A stretch of 64,000 nt of DNA from a bacterium (GCA_016702305.1 JADJEH010000017.1:706646-770645); one strand, 5' to 3'; positions 14,903 through 27,770 are shown, counted from the stretch's first letter. Translations and numbers: made by a program. The notes: generated from the sequence alone by a model not told the origin.

Positions 14903-16447
14903 ATGTCAACGCGAATTCTATCTGTATTCAATCTTTTGAAGCGGGTAGGGTTCGCGATTTTGTTTTTGGGGGGGAGTGCGATCGCCCAAGAAGTGATTTG
15001 GGTGCGGAATGGGGAAACGGCAAATTCACACTTTGGCGCAGCAATCTATCCACTTGGGGATCAAAATGAAGATGGTTGTACGGACTGGATGGTGTGGTCT
15101 GTTGGAGGTTTTTTTGAGGAGACAGATAGAGTTGAATTCTTTCGCGGTGGGGAGACGCCATCGCAAGTGCCATATTTGCTGTTCCACCCTCGACTATTTC
15201 CAGTCGAATTATACATGCTAAATGTTCGTACTATCGGCGATTTTGACGGCGACGGCTTTGAAGACTGGGTAATTGGCTATACTTCCAATGAATTCGACAG
15301 CGTAATGTTCGAGCTTTACAAGGGTGGAGTAGAATCTGATACGATTGCAGAAGCATCTCTATCCGTTGCTTTTGACTTTTCTACGGATCGAGTCGGAAGA
15401 ATTGGAGATCACAACGGTGACGGATACGCTGATATTTACTTCTATCACGGTGATAATTCCGACGTCACTCATGTGTACTTTGGAAACTCGAGCTGGGAAT
15501 TAAGCGAAGATCTAACTAATCAGGGTGAACCAATAGGATCAGGAAATGGAAATCCTCAGCCAGATGTATTCGGCGATTTCAATGGGGACCATTTTGACGA
15601 CTACGTGGCACGGACCGGCGGAAACACCTATTTCTATTTTGGTTCTGCCGAACCGGATACGATTCCAGACCTGATCTGGGAAGGCAATTTTGCCTTTCCA
15701 GCAACACTATCTGCCGATCTTAATGGCGACGGCGCGAAGGATTTGGCAGTCAGTCGTGATCCCAGAACCATTCATGTCCATTTAGGTGGATCAGAAATCT
15801 CATCAGTTCCGACATTTGAGCTTGACTATCAGGATTGCAACAATACCGCTCAAAGTATCAGTACATCTGGTGACTACAATAGTGATGGTTTTGAAGATTT
15901 GGTAGTTGTCAATCATAATTGTGATAACGGCTTTGGCCGATTATCGCTCTGGCTGGGCGGATTTTGGCTCAATCCTGATCCGGTCATTGAAATCACAGGT
16001 TTAAGCGTTCCTCCCTTCAATGATGTTCCGATTTGGCGTGCTATTGGCTTGGGTGACGTCAATGGAGACAGCATTGATGATCTTGCCGTCGCATGTGAAG
16101 GGGAAATTCTCGATGGAAGACGCGGACGAGTCGTAATTCTTTCCGGTGACACCTCTTTGCATGTTGATGCCAATGATGGTTTGCCGTTAGCCCGTGATTT
16201 CTCCATGACGATCTATCCAAACCCGGCGAATGGCTATGTCCGATTAGAATTCGCGGGAATTTCCCCACATTACTCAAGCGATTTGAATATTTACAATCTT
16301 TTGGGCCAAAGAGTAGATCATCTTTTCATGCCGATTGGTACTTCCACACTCAGCTATAATGTTGCGGGGCTTACCTCTGGAATTTACCTTGTACAAGCAC
16401 AGAACAGCACTATGATACAAACCCAGAAACTCGTCGTCTTAAAGTAG
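14903..16447 (+). CDS. Secreted FG-GAP/VCBS-repeat protein with type-A sorting domain
   Basis: 514 residues from the ATG at 14903, chosen because GGAGG lies eight bases upstream and a clean signal peptide follows (MSTRILSVFNLLKRVGFAIL, cleavage near SAIAQ). The mature part has many Ca-binding-like FG-GAP blades: 'GDFDGDGFEDWVIGY', 'GDHNGDGYADIYF', 'GDFNGDHFDDYVA', 'ADLNGDGAKDLAV', 'GDYNSDGFEDLVV', 'GDVNGDSIDDLAV'. The last ~80 residues ('MTIYPNPANGYVRLEF', 'YNLLGQRV', 'SGIYLVQAQ') form a type-A T9SS sorting domain. It is probably a surface beta-propeller adhesin. An upstream start at 14813 is possible. Confidence 0.75.
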   Translation: MSTRILSVFNLLKRVGFAILFLGGSAIAQEVIWVRNGETANSHFGAAIYPLGDQNEDGCTDWMVWSVGGFFEETDRVEFFRGGETPSQVPYLLFHPRLFPVELYMLNVRTIGDFDGDGFEDWVIGYTSNEFDSVMFELYKGGVESDTIAEASLSVAFDFSTDRVGRIGDHNGDGYADIYFYHGDNSDVTHVYFGNSSWELSEDLTNQGEPIGSGNGNPQPDVFGDFNGDHFDDYVARTGGNTYFYFGSAEPDTIPDLIWEGNFAFPATLSADLNGDGAKDLAVSRDPRTIHVHLGGSEISSVPTFELDYQDCNNTAQSISTSGDYNSDGFEDLVVVNHNCDNGFGRLSLWLGGFWLNPDPVIEITGLSVPPFNDVPIWRAIGLGDVNGDSIDDLAVACEGEILDGRRGRVVILSGDTSLHVDANDGLPLARDFSMTIYPNPANGYVRLEFAGISPHYSSDLNIYNLLGQRVDHLFMPIGTSTLSYNVAGLTSGIYLVQAQNSTMIQTQKLVVLK

Positions 16448-16467
16448 ACACTGAATAGGAGAACCTT

Positions 16468-19400
16468 ATGCAGCGCTTCGTGCTAATTCTCGGCTTACTC
16501 TGTCTCATTTGTTTTCGATCAGCTTCGGGTTTCGAAGTTGGCGCCTATCACGATCCGCTGTCAACAGTTTACGGTACATGGCGGCAGAACTTGTCCTGTG
16601 GGCATCTCGGATATTGTGGCAATGATTCAAGTGCAGAATGCAATGATTATAATCAAGCAATGTGGCTGTTGCATGTCGCCAATAATGATTCGGCGTTGCG
16701 TTGGCTGGAAGAGCTCGGTGTCACGTCACTGAATGTCATCTATCCCGTGGATAGTTCAACGAGAATCGCCTGGCTGAACTTGCAGAACTACGAGTTCGAT
16801 GTCTTGGACGACCTTCGGCCTAACGGACTGAACCGATACTTCGATGCACAACATCGCACGGTAGTTCTTGCTGATCCTGCCGATGATTACGTCGCGCCCA
16901 ATGACACGATCGGAAGCTGGGGAGAATATACTGACACCCTCCAGAATCGAAACATCTCTCCGACAGAAATAGGCAACCTTCTTACGTATGACACATTAGT
17001 TCCAGGCGCAATTTTCCGCCCTGCAAAAGGTTTCGGTGAGTGGTGGGGGTGGAAACGGCGTTTCGATGATTCAGTGATGCCGTTGGTGGCCACGATTCGC
17101 GGCAGAGTGGACAGCGTCATTGCGCAGGATACCGTTATCGCCAGAATTGAGTTCTTCTGCAGGCTACCGGATTGGATGAACGGCGGAAGTCTCACTAATG
17201 CGTGGGGACGGTTTGGCAGCGCAGAGATTCGCAATCACGATTTCGACGAAGGCGGCGGCGTTTTCTTTGGAACCGAGAAGTACTGGATCGTGCCGAATAC
17301 CCATGACTTCTACAGCGAAAGCAGCACTGCATGGCCGGGAGAACTTGCCGGGCCGCTTGACTCCATCGGCCACAGCGACAGATTGTTCAAGCACGAAGGA
17401 TATCGTTACTTCCCCGGACTGTTTGAATACCGATTCGCCATCGTTTCTACGGGCGTACTACCTTTCAGCCTTTATGACATGGGCGTCTCAGATCTCGCTT
17501 ATCACGAAATGCTTGAGGCACAACCCAGCGACAGTTTAGATTCGCTAGCATATTACAAAGAGCAAATCGGCGCTCGGTTCCGCTCAACACAAGCCGCCGC
17601 CGGATCGAAACTGCGAACATGGCACTTTGATGAATGGGGAGAAGAATGGCATGGCGTCATGGCCCGCGTCGCCAAGATCGTAAATGACGAAACAGGAAGA
17701 GGTATCATCGTCAACGGCGGCGGAGCAAACTACACGGGTGACGGCTTCCGTGACAAGTTCTACGAAGAACTTGACAGGCAGGGCGCCTATCTTGAAGCCG
17801 AAACGATGGAGTTTTATCCGTTTCACGGTGATAGCACGTGTTCGCCGCATTCTGATTACATGCCTGAAGATTCTATGGATCCGATAGCGCTAGTTCCGGA
17901 TTTGATGTGGACGGATCCGTCGTCTGACATTCCTTACTTTGAATACGAAGAGGCCGATTGTGGATTTCAGACGAGATCATTCAATGGCAAAGTATCGTTG
18001 CAGTGTGCGCTTGACATCGCGATGCTTGGCTTGGTTCCGCTTCAGGAAATCTACGGCATACCTACCCAGCCCCGCCCAACAAGGCCAAGGCGTGCTCGGC
18101 CAAATCAAATTTGGGCACGACCGAGGAACCAATGTCTGGACCGTTTTGGCTCCCCGTGGTGAAGGCAACCGGAACTTCGATAATAACGACTTTCAGTTTA
18201 ACCCGCAACGTCGAATTGCAACGCCAAATGAGAACAAATTGACAGCGTGGCTTTCCGTAGCTATGGACGCGGATGGAGTAATGTGGTACCATGGTACCGG
18301 CTTCGGAATAGCAAATGACACGATCCCACAAGATTTGACAGGTGCTTTGCTTGAGTACCCAGACGATGGTAACTTCTGCAGTAACAAAAGTGTCGTGCGT
18401 ACCGATCAGTACTTCGCCGCCAAAGAAGTCTGCAACGAAATTCACGAAATCGCGCCTACGCTTGAGGCTCTGGATTTTGTAAAGACGTATGCGAGCCGGG
18501 CGTTTGAGCAGAACTATGGATCAACTGGCAATCCACGAGACACAATCTATTTTGCTGATGACACACTCTTGACTGTACATTCGATCTGGACGTTCTATGG
18601 ATATGGCCCAAGTGGTCCACCAGAATACCCGGAAGAAGACCCCGACAGCACATATATTCAAGTGTCGAGATTTAGGCAGCCTGGGGTTCCAGAAAGTTCC
18701 GAAGACTATTGGTTCTTAGTTGTAAATCGTCGCGCCCTTGGGAACGAAGCGAGAACTGTTTACTTGAATGTTAAGACGCTGCACGACGAGCTTTCCTATG
18801 TGTATGATTGCCAACTAAGAAACTACTCTTTCCACCCAATTAACATGAGTGCCGGCGTCAAGGGCATGGTTGTGACTTTGGGACCGGGTGAAGCGGAACT
18901 AATTCACTTCTATCGCCCTGACACTACCGACCTTGTCCTTTCAGACACGGTAGCTACCTGACAGCCCCGTCCTATTACAACCGCAACATAATCCTTGACG
19001 GCGCACAGGTAACGATCGAGCCGGACACAGCGGCGCAACGTTTCCAGATCATACGGAATGGGCAGTGGGAGAATCAGTGGAAGGACTCGCTTGAGATTTT
19101 GTTCGCGCCGGGGAAGGGGATCAAGATGCGGGGCGGATCGGCATCCGCCAATTCACTCCGCGTGCTTGGCAATGACTCGACGCAGATCGTGATGAAATGC
19201 GCCAAAGGCGGGGATTTCAAGTGGAAAGGAATTGTATCTGAACCGTCGGCAACGGGAAGTTCAGTGTCGTTGTCTCACACTACCATTTCAAATGCTGTGA
19301 CAGGGCTTCAGCTCACTGCACGTGATGGCCTTGATTCGCTGTGGGCGTGTGAAGTCATTGCAAATACATGCGGACTTTTCACGAGTGGCAGGCGCGAAGT

Positions 19401-22400
19401 ACGGATGGTCAACTGTGAGTTCGAGAAGAACGTGTGGGGGCTTTTCGCGCAATCAGGCAGCATTGTGCGAGCCAACGGCTGTGATTTCGACGACTCAAAG
19501 TACAATGGGCTGTATGCCGTTCACGGCAGTACACTTGATCCTCAATGCAGTAAACGTAACAGGAAGCCAAACCGCTCTGCGCGGCACTGGCATCCGCTCT
19601 CTGGCATCTGATGTTTGGATGAAGTGCTGTCAAGTCACGGGTAATGAAGGCAACGGGATTGAGGCGATAGCAGGATCGCTGATCATCGCCGATATTGACA
19701 CGAGCACTGCGCGGTTCGGAGCAAACCGATTTGCAGACAATGCGCTTACAGAATTGCATCTCGACGGACCACTCTTTGTCTGGGCAAGCGACGGTTATAA
19801 CGTTTTGGGTGATTCGGAGCATCCAGCAGACCCAATCTGGGTGGCTCATGACCATCTGGAGTCATCCGACTGGCACAACAACTATTGGGGAGGCGATACG
19901 AGTGCTGCGGCAATTCAAAGCCATCTGCGACCATTGCCCGATAACGATACAATGAATGTGTCACTCTTCCCGGACGTTACGCCCGCACTTTTCACAGAGC
20001 CTGATTTCTGCTATTTGCCGCCACGCATTCCGACAATTGTGCCGTGCGTAAACGAGGGCGTTCAGGATGAGTTGGCGCTTAACTTGACAGAGGCTGTCGT
20101 ATCATACAAGAACGCGCTCGAATCTTCGCAAGACAGCTGTATCAAGATACCGGCGGTAACGAGAATGGTGAGCGCCAGCTTCCAAAACGGCGGTAACCCG
20201 GCTGAGACAATTGCATACTTGCGTTCGATTTTGGACACTGCCGCATCAAAACAGCTACGCCATGCTTCAAAGCTCGGCGCGGCTTTGACCTATTCTGAAG
20301 GGCTTGGAGACGCGGACAGTGCCGCGATGATGTATCAAGAACTCATTGACAGCGCAAGCGGTGACATTTACCAGAAGATCAATGGCCAGGCTGGACTCCT
20401 TCTACTTGACCTGTGCGCAGAGGAGGCAGACACTGTAGACGGCCTGACATCCGACGAGCTGACCTGGCATCTTGATTCCCTTGACCAAATTCTTGGCCAG
20501 CGGTTTGTCTGGTCGCAATACGAGATCACGGACAGCGTGGTGATGTATGCACCTGTCCGAGTGGACAGCGTGATCAACATTCGCGGTGACGGCGTATTGA
20601 CGATTTTGCCGCATCCGGGATACCGCAATCCGGTGGTGGAATTTGCCGACAAGGGCGCCATCAAGGTATGGGGTACCGATACGACCAAGGCCAAAGGCAA
20701 GCTCTACGTCTATGGCCAGCCGGACAGTCGCATTACTCTTCATTGGGAAGATTCGACAGGCACCAAGAACATCTATTCGGAACGCGGTTTTGTGAAGATG
20801 AGGCATTCGAGATTGCATGGCAATGGCTTTGTGAATCAGACACAGGATGCTCAAGGATCGACAAACGGATTGCGGCGAGCAACGTTACAGGCGGACTCGT
20901 GTTCTTTTTCCTGGTTTGACGAAGGCGTGATGGTGCGGGCAACTGATTCGACGAGCTACATGAGAGCGTGTACGCTTTCGTATATGGGTGGAAGTACCCA
21001 ATACTCCGGCTTTGGAGCCGGCTTGATTTTGATCAATGCAGATGGTTTCCTCGTTGAAGACTGCGTTCTTGATGGTAATGACGGCGTTGGCATCTACCAT
21101 GCCCTAGCTACTGATGTAGTTATTCGCAATTCCCAGATCATCAATGGTGCGAAAGTTGGTGTCTTTGGTGCATCTTCTGGCGGTGGCGACTGCCGAATTG
21201 AATGCACCACAATTGCCAGCAATGGTGACACATTGCCCGAGCTTCGCACCTACGGTGTAGTCTATGATCTGGTGGGTGGTCACAACACCTTCTCCGATAG
21301 TTCAGGATCGCTGATCTACGCGGCTGATCCGTCATACGTCGACCTTGAAGAGGGTGAAAACAGCTTCGAGTTGCTCGGAAGTGGTAGGTATCTGCAATCA
21401 GGTGACACCAACGACGTTTGGGATGTCACATGGAATACCTGGTATCCGTTGACGCCCGAGGATAGTGGTTTTTACAGTAATTTGTGGCCAACAACTACAA
21501 GTAAGTGGACGATAGACTCGTCGCTGACGAACTTTGTGAGTTGCGATATGTCTGGTACGTCCTCGATGGATGGAGACTCATGGCTGATCGTGGGAGACGA
21601 CCCCGTTGCGGGAACGATGTCAACGGAATCTGATGATGAAGCGTCAGCATTTTCTCTATCGGCACAATCACCAAATACCAAGTCATCTTCTTCCAAGAAT
21701 GCACTTGATGTAAGCAAAGGTGGCACGACTAAAACAAACATAACAAAGGCCCGCCAAGAAGCAAAAGCTGAGCGAATTGCCGCCCATCACCAGGAGCTGG
21801 CGGCAATGCGAGCTTTGAAGAAGCTTCCCGCAGTTGACCGGCGCAGGCTGGCCATGATGCTTGTGAAGGAAGGTCGCGTCTCCGAATTCGAGCCCGTAGC
21901 GCTTGGGGCAATTGCCCGTGGTGCAGTCTGGCATGATCCGGCGAACACATCCAGCAAGTTCCTGTTGGACTACAGCAGTCGCGGCAAAGACCGTTCGAAG
22001 AGGGATTTCGCGAAGCGGTTAGGCTATCAGGCGCTTGCCCAAGAAGGCCATCCAGTAGAAGCGATCGCAGGTCTTGAAGAACTGATGCGGAACACGGGAT
22101 CACCACGTGATTCAATTCTGGCGTTGATGGATGCCATGGCAATTTATTATGAGCACCACAACGGCCAAGCGCTGCAGCCGCAGAACAGCCAGATCGCCGT
22201 GGATGACCCCTACGATTTGGTTCGCAGAACGCTCTTCCTATCTGAATTGCTCGAATCAGGTGGCGTATCAACGAAGGACGCCAATTCGGCAATCCCGACA
22301 TCCTACGCATTGTACCAGAATTACCCCAACCCGTTCAATCCCAACACCGAAATCCGCTTTGATCTGCCCGAAGCGATTCATGCTGAACTGAGAGTGTTCA

Positions 22401-22576
22401 ACATTCTCGGACAGGAAGTGGTAACGCTTGTAGATGATGTCCGTGCAGCAGGTGCGTATCGCGTCCTCTGGGACGGCAAGAATGCGGCCGGACTGACGGT
22501 GGCATCCGGTGTCTACATCTACCAAATCAAAACACCGAACTTCACGGACGCTAAGAAGATGATGCTGATTAGGTAG
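16468..22576 (+). pseudogene. Giant secreted beta-helix protein with type-A sorting domain, broken by three frameshifts
   Basis: One ~2030-codon gene read in four pieces: 16468-~18060, ~18060-18950, ~18950-~19540 and ~19540-22576. It starts with a signal peptide (MQRFVLILGLLCLICF, ASG). A TIM-barrel glycosidase-like region follows, with 'RTWHFDEWGEEWHG'. Then come right-handed beta-helix repeats, a helical TPR-like stretch, another beta-helix and the 'NPFNPNTEIRFDLPEA' sorting domain. The architecture parallels the intact 47093-54094 protein, but the N-terminal domain is unrelated by eye. The shifts are single-base. GGAG precedes the ATG, 20 bases after the preceding gene. Confidence 0.75.
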
Positions 22577-22585
22577 TCGGTAAGA

Positions 22586-22622
22586 CACGGGCAAGGAGCC
22601 CGTGCAGGCGGGGCCCTTGTTC
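22586..22622 (+). terminator. Hairpin after giant gene 1
   Basis: CACGGGC/GCCCGTG stem. An alternative fold pairs AAGG..CCCG with CGGG..CCTT, followed by GTT. The T-run is weak. Confidence 0.4.
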
Positions 22623-22828
22623 ACAGCTGAATCTAGTGCAACTTGTCCATTTACATAGTTCGCCTCACGAAAAAAGTATGGGCAATTAGCGCAAAATGAG
22701 AACTCAATTGAACTGTTTGAAAAATGTACTCCTAACCGGCGATGATGCTTTGTCGCAACGTATTGACAATTCGAGAAACGGAGCGTAGCTTGAAAACACA
22801 CGACGGCGCAACCTACCGGACGGGAGTT

Positions 22829-24047
22829 ATGGAACGGTTGAACGGCATCAAATCAAGATCGCGAATATTACCTGACTTCAGGCCATCCTGAAGCGGCTGG
22901 GGTTCGCGGTTTTGTTTTGTGTGCAAGTGGCGTTGGGGCAGTGGACGGAACCGGTGCTGATGCGGCCGCCGATCAATGTTGATCCGCCGGGAAGCTACTA
23001 CTATTCTACGATTTCTGCGGACGGGCAAGTCCTGTGCATGACTATTGAAACGTCACAGGGCTTTGGTGACGACGACGTTTACATCTCCGAGCGGATTGAT
23101 GATTCGACTTGGACGACTCCTGTTAACGCCGGACCGAATGTAAACCACGCGGGTCGCAATCTTAGCCCATCTATTACCTCGGACAGACAGCGGCTCTATT
23201 ATGTTTCCTACAACGCTGGTTCCTATGACTTCTTTGTTTCATACCGAACTGGGCCGGATTGGGATGACTGGTCGCCAGGTGAGCAGCTGCCTGAACCAAT
23301 CAACAGAGGAAGAGAGTTCACAGGGCAAATCAGCTTTGACGACTCGACACTCGTTTTTACTTCGACCGGTCAGCCTGGCATGCATGAAGGCGGGGACGCA
23401 GCTTTCACGAGTCGTTTACAACCCAACGGGTCTTGGTCAGAGCCTGAAGAAATCGCATATCATTTGTACGATCCCGCAGGATTTCTTCATCCTTGCTTAT
23501 CACAGGACAATGAACTTTTCGTGTATGGCCAATGGTGGGGATCAAATCTTGAAATCCTGTATTCTGTTCGAACCGATACAGGCTTCGGCCCCGCGATACG
23601 ATGTGATTCGACCATCAACACAGAATGGTGGGATTCAGGACCAAGTTGTCCGGCAGACGGGTCGGTCCTGATATTTGAAAGTTTGCGGGTATCTGAAGGC
23701 GGAGGTGCACACCGACTTTTTCAGGCGCGGCGAGTATTTTCAAGCGCGTTTGAGCAAAATCAAGAATCGAATCCTCCAAATACAATGCGAATATCACCGA
23801 CATTTGGAAGTCTTGGGACGCCATTTGAGATCACCCTTCCAACCTCCATGGAAGGAAGTACTCTTCATATCCATAACATCTTGGGCCAGGAAATCGAGTC
23901 AATTGTTCCCACGAATTACTGGCAAACGAACTATACTTGGAAGGGACAGCGAAATGGAAGCGCAACTTCACCTCAAGCGGACTCTACTTCATTCAAGCCC
24001 GTAACAAAACACAAACCGCAGTTGGCAAAGTATTGCTGCTTCGCTAG
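22829..24047 (+). pseudogene. Secreted WD40/PD40-like propeller protein, two frameshifts
   Basis: Homologue of the intact 54299-55513 protein. The ATG at 22829 (GGGAG upstream) begins MERLNGIKSRSRILP. One base is missing near 22870 relative to the homologue, and the signal-peptide part 'LQAILKRLGFAVLF' continues in another frame. The central frame (from ~22880) holds PD40-like blades ('YYSTISADGQVLCM', 'LSPSITSDRQRLYYVS', 'GQISFDDSTLVFTSTG'). Near 23945 a second shift moves the sorting domain ('SSGLYFIQARNKTQ', 'VGKVLLLR') out of frame; the intended stop is TAG 24045-24047. A functional product would need both shifts corrected. Confidence 0.7.
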
Positions 24048-24050
24048 CAA

Positions 24051-27000
24051 TTGTGTTGCCCTTTTGCTGTGGTCAATTTTTCGCTTTCAACAAGCGTTGC
24101 GGCTGCTCAAATAGACTTCAAGTGCGGAACGCCAGAGACATCGGATCCGTTGCTTGATTACCAGACATTGCCAACCCGAGGCACCCTGAAAGCTTGCATG
24201 GTCTGGGCGGGCGTTTGGGACACAGTTAACAATATCGGATTGCATCCAGGCCAGGACACTATCTATAGAACGCCATTTGCAGAGGCGCCAACTTGGTATT
24301 CAAGCCTCCTCGACCCAGGTTGGCCCTACAGTCTTGTCAATTGGGTTGAAACCGTATCACATGGCCAGCTCGTACTTGATACCGACGCGGAAGATGTGCA
24401 TGTTCGAAACCGCGCCACTCGCGAGCGTTACAATTATTTTACGGACCCGCAGATAGCATATGACTATTCGCTTGGTTGGCCGTATGCAAGCCAACTCTTA
24501 AGTGAGATTGACGAGGATATTGACTTCTCTGAATATGACGCAAATGAAGATGGCGGCGTTGATTTGTTCATGATTATGATGGACTACCCTTTTGATGCCG
24601 GCCAGGCACACATAAGTTGGTACGAGTTGGCGAATGATACGACACTCCGAATTGACGACTATGTAACTAACGATACGACAGCAGACGGCGATTCTGTAGT
24701 TATTCAGCAGCAAAGAAGCCTCATTGTTTGGGTGGACTCCCGCGTTACTCCGAATGAAAAGAAGAGAAGCTCTGGAACAGTATTCTGACTCACGAATTCT
24801 CTCACCTTTATGGCGTTGACCATGAAAGCCGATACTATGGCACGGGAGCCTTTTCGCTGATGTCTGGAACGGGATTCGCTGATGCCGACACGGTGACGAT
24901 CCCGAGTCCGTATATTCCTGCTGCCAGTACTGGATCTTACTACAGTTCCACAGGCATAGAAACACAGTATTTTTACTATTCACTGCCAGATTGTGTGGTA
25001 ACCTCAGTCCAAAACAGCACTCTTCGAGACTTCCACACTTTCGGTGATGCAGTCATGGTCGTACCTGATCAATCAACAGGCGCAGAGGCTCTAAACTACT
25101 TTTTGATTACGAATCACAAGCGCCTGAACCAGTTTGAGTTAAATTGGCCGGGAACCGGACTGTTGATTACGCACGTAGATCGCGCTGCTGACGACAGAAA
25201 TGCGCCAAGCCAACACAAGCGTTTTGATATCGAACACCCAATGGGCTTGTTTGACTGGATTGAACCGTATGAGGACAGAGACACCGTTGGCGTTTTCGTA
25301 TGGGGAAACGACACCGCATATCCAGATCCGATTGAGGGACTAGATTCTATGGATTATAATGCCACGGTAGTTGATTCCGTAGTTGCATACATGTACCCCT
25401 TCGGTAGAAGTGGCGGGCCGGGTTGCTTCTGGCAAGCGGGAATGGAGTTCACACCCTTCACGAATCCCAACACAAATTTATACGATGGTCTCAGCCAATC
25501 GATACCATCAGACATAAGCATCTCAAATATTCGTTACGATGATGTGAGTCGAACGTATACTGTTGATGCCTACACCGACCGTTGGGCGGAACTTATCCAA
25601 ATGACGCAGTTTGGCGAGATACGGTGTTTGTGGAGTCAAACTTGGCTATAGCATTTACTTCAGAACTGACCATCGAGCCGGGAACCAATGTTTATGCTGA
25701 CGCTGGCGCGACTATTACAATTGGTGGTTCTTTGGTCGCTCTTGGCACGGCCGACGAGCCAATCACCTTCCGCACCAAAGACCCAGGCGAGCGCTGGAAC
25801 GGGCTAACCATCGTCGGCGGCAGCTTGGAGATGGACTATGTGAACTTGCGAGATTTCAAGGACTACGGCCTATACACGGAAGCTCCCGTTGCTCCAGTAT
25901 CCATCAACCACGTGGACTTCGATTGCTCTTCGCTGAAGTTCAACGGCATCGGTTTGCGGCTCTGGAACTCGCCCACGGTCACGCAGCGGGTGCAAAATAG
26001 CGTCATGCATTCGGTGCCTTCCGATAGCCATGTCGTCGGAATGAACCTCTACAATTGCAAGCTTGCCTTCGACAATGTGACGATTGAGGACTGCGATTGG
26101 ATTAATTTCTAATCAAGAAGACATCGGGTAGTTTCACGAATTGCGTATTCCGAGACCGCGCGCAGAACTACGCCGTTCTGTTTACCACTGCGCCGAACAC
26201 TCCCAACTTCCGCTGCTGCACGTTCGAAAATCTGGCGCCATTCTCAGGGACATGGCCCACGACAATTTACTGCTCCGCCGGAACAACGCCCTCGTTCGGT
26301 GCCGAAGGAGACGTCGGCGACGGAGCAAGCTGTACCATCATGGATAGTAGGGACTACCTCCTGACCATGTCCGGCTGTTACACGCTCCCAATCGTGGATT
26401 CTGATCCGCCCGTGCCGCCGCAATACGGTTCCAGCAATGGCGGGCACAACAACTGGATTCAACTAGACGGGGCCGGGAAGTTCTTCAGAAACTTGCGGGA
26501 CGACCTACTCTGCCAAGAATATCCCTGCACCGAGCAGTCTTGGAACCCGTGGACATCATCATCAATGTACACACCACAAGGACGCTGGGACTACGAACCG
26601 ATGTCATTGATGTGGCCTGAGTGCGGCGGCGGTACCGGCTCAGCAATCCATGATGGCCTGTTGGCTCGCGATGAGGACGGCACGCTGGACGACGGCGAGT
26701 ACGATGTGACAATGAATGAAGCGTTGCAATTCGAGCAGGCCGAGGATTACGCCGCAGCGCAGGAATTGTTCCGCTATGTGGCTGAAAACACGAGCGACAC
26801 CATTCAGCGCTGGAATGCGCTGACCCATATTGTCGTCTGCGAATCCTTCACGCTGGACGGTGGATCATGGCTGCCAGTGCTCGTAGATGACATGATCGAG
26901 CAGGAGAACAGCTACGAGAGCCGTGTACTGGGCGAACGCCTACGGGCAAGTTTTTATCAAAACCGTGAAGAGTATGACGCGGCGATTGAGACGTGCGTAA

Positions 27001-27518
27001 ATCTGCTGGGCAGCGGGTTGACGTTTGAAGATTCCATACAAGTTGCAATGGACCTGTTGGGCATCCAGAGTTCAATGGGTGAAGGAGCGGGAGGCAGCCT
27101 CGACGGGATGTCCGCGACCCACATGATCCCCGCATCCCTCCGCGCCGAAACGTCAGAAGAAGTTCTGCAGATTGAGCGAAACTTGTTCGCGTTGCTAAGT
27201 CCGAACCCGGAGCAACCTAGGGAATCTGCAAGCATTCCAGTGGAGTTCAAGCTCCATCCAAACCATCCCAACCCATTCAATCCATCAACGCTGATTGAGT
27301 TCGACATCCCCGAGGCCTTGCCTGTGACGCTGACGATCTTCAACTCCCTCGGCCAAACTGGGGCCACGATCATCGGCAAGCCGCTTCAAGCAGGGCACCA
27401 CACTGTGACATGGGACGGTACAGCAGGAGACGGCTCCGAAGTCGCAACGGGTTTGTACATTTATCAGATCAAAGCGGGTTCGTTCACGGATTCCAAGAAG
27501 ATGGTCTTAATGCGTTAG
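24051..27518 (+). pseudogene. M6-like secreted zinc protease with beta-helix and sorting domain, three frameshifts
   Basis: Homologue of 55521-58987. The TTG at 24051 starts a signal peptide ('FSLSTSVAAAQ'), three bases after the preceding stop. The catalytic domain contains HEFSH ('THEFSHLYGVDHES'), as in immune-inhibitor-A/M6 proteases. A shift near 24775 lies just before it, others are near 25592 (a G-run) and 26105. The final frame runs 26112-27518, with a TPR-like helical part and the sorting domain 'HPNHPNPFNPSTLIEFDIPE'. The block 26112-26658 is almost identical to element 2, while the flanks are diverged. Confidence 0.78.
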
Positions 27519-27543
27519 CCTACTTTCGATCCTCAAAGAGAAC

Positions 27544-27575
27544 AAAGCCCTGGCAATTTGCTGGGGTTTTCGTTT
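27544..27575 (+). terminator. Terminator of secreted cluster 1
   Basis: An imperfect CCCTGGCAA/TTGCTGGGG hairpin followed by TTTTCGTTT, 26 bases after the stop of the protease gene. Confidence 0.5.
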
Positions 27576-27586
27576 CTGGCAGAAGA
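27576..27586 (+). promoter_or_regulatory. CTGGCAGAAGA motif before micro-ORF
   Basis: One mismatch from the CTGGCATAAGA repeat. It lies directly after the terminator and 36 bases before a 25-codon ORF, the same order as at 59041. Confidence 0.35.
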
Positions 27587-27622
27587 ATCTGTCCGAGGAC
27601 ACTTTCACAGGAAAGGGATCAC

Positions 27623-27700
27623 ATGATAAATACACTTTGTGAATTGATTCGAAGCATCAGTAACGTTGCCAAGGCTGTTTGTACGGTGATTCGAAAATAA
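27623..27700 (+). CDS. 25-residue micropeptide
   Basis: MINTLCELIRSISNVAK followed by 'AVCTVIRK': an amphipathic, basic peptide with two Cys. AGGAAAGGGA precedes the ATG. It has its own upstream motif and a downstream terminator, the same unit layout as 28128-28214 and 59086-59175. Function unknown; a small membrane-active peptide or a regulatory leader are possibilities. Confidence 0.45.
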   Translation: MINTLCELIRSISNVAKAVCTVIRK

Positions 27701-27736
27701 ATAGCTCCAACGTGCGTGGCTAGAGCTTTTGAGAGT

Positions 27737-27770
27737 AGAAAAGGGTCGATAATTCGGCCTCTTTTCTTTT
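27737..27770 (+). terminator. Terminator after micro-ORF 27623
   Basis: AGAAAAGGGTCG pairs with CGGCCTCTTTTCT (one bulge), then TTT. Confidence 0.65.
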
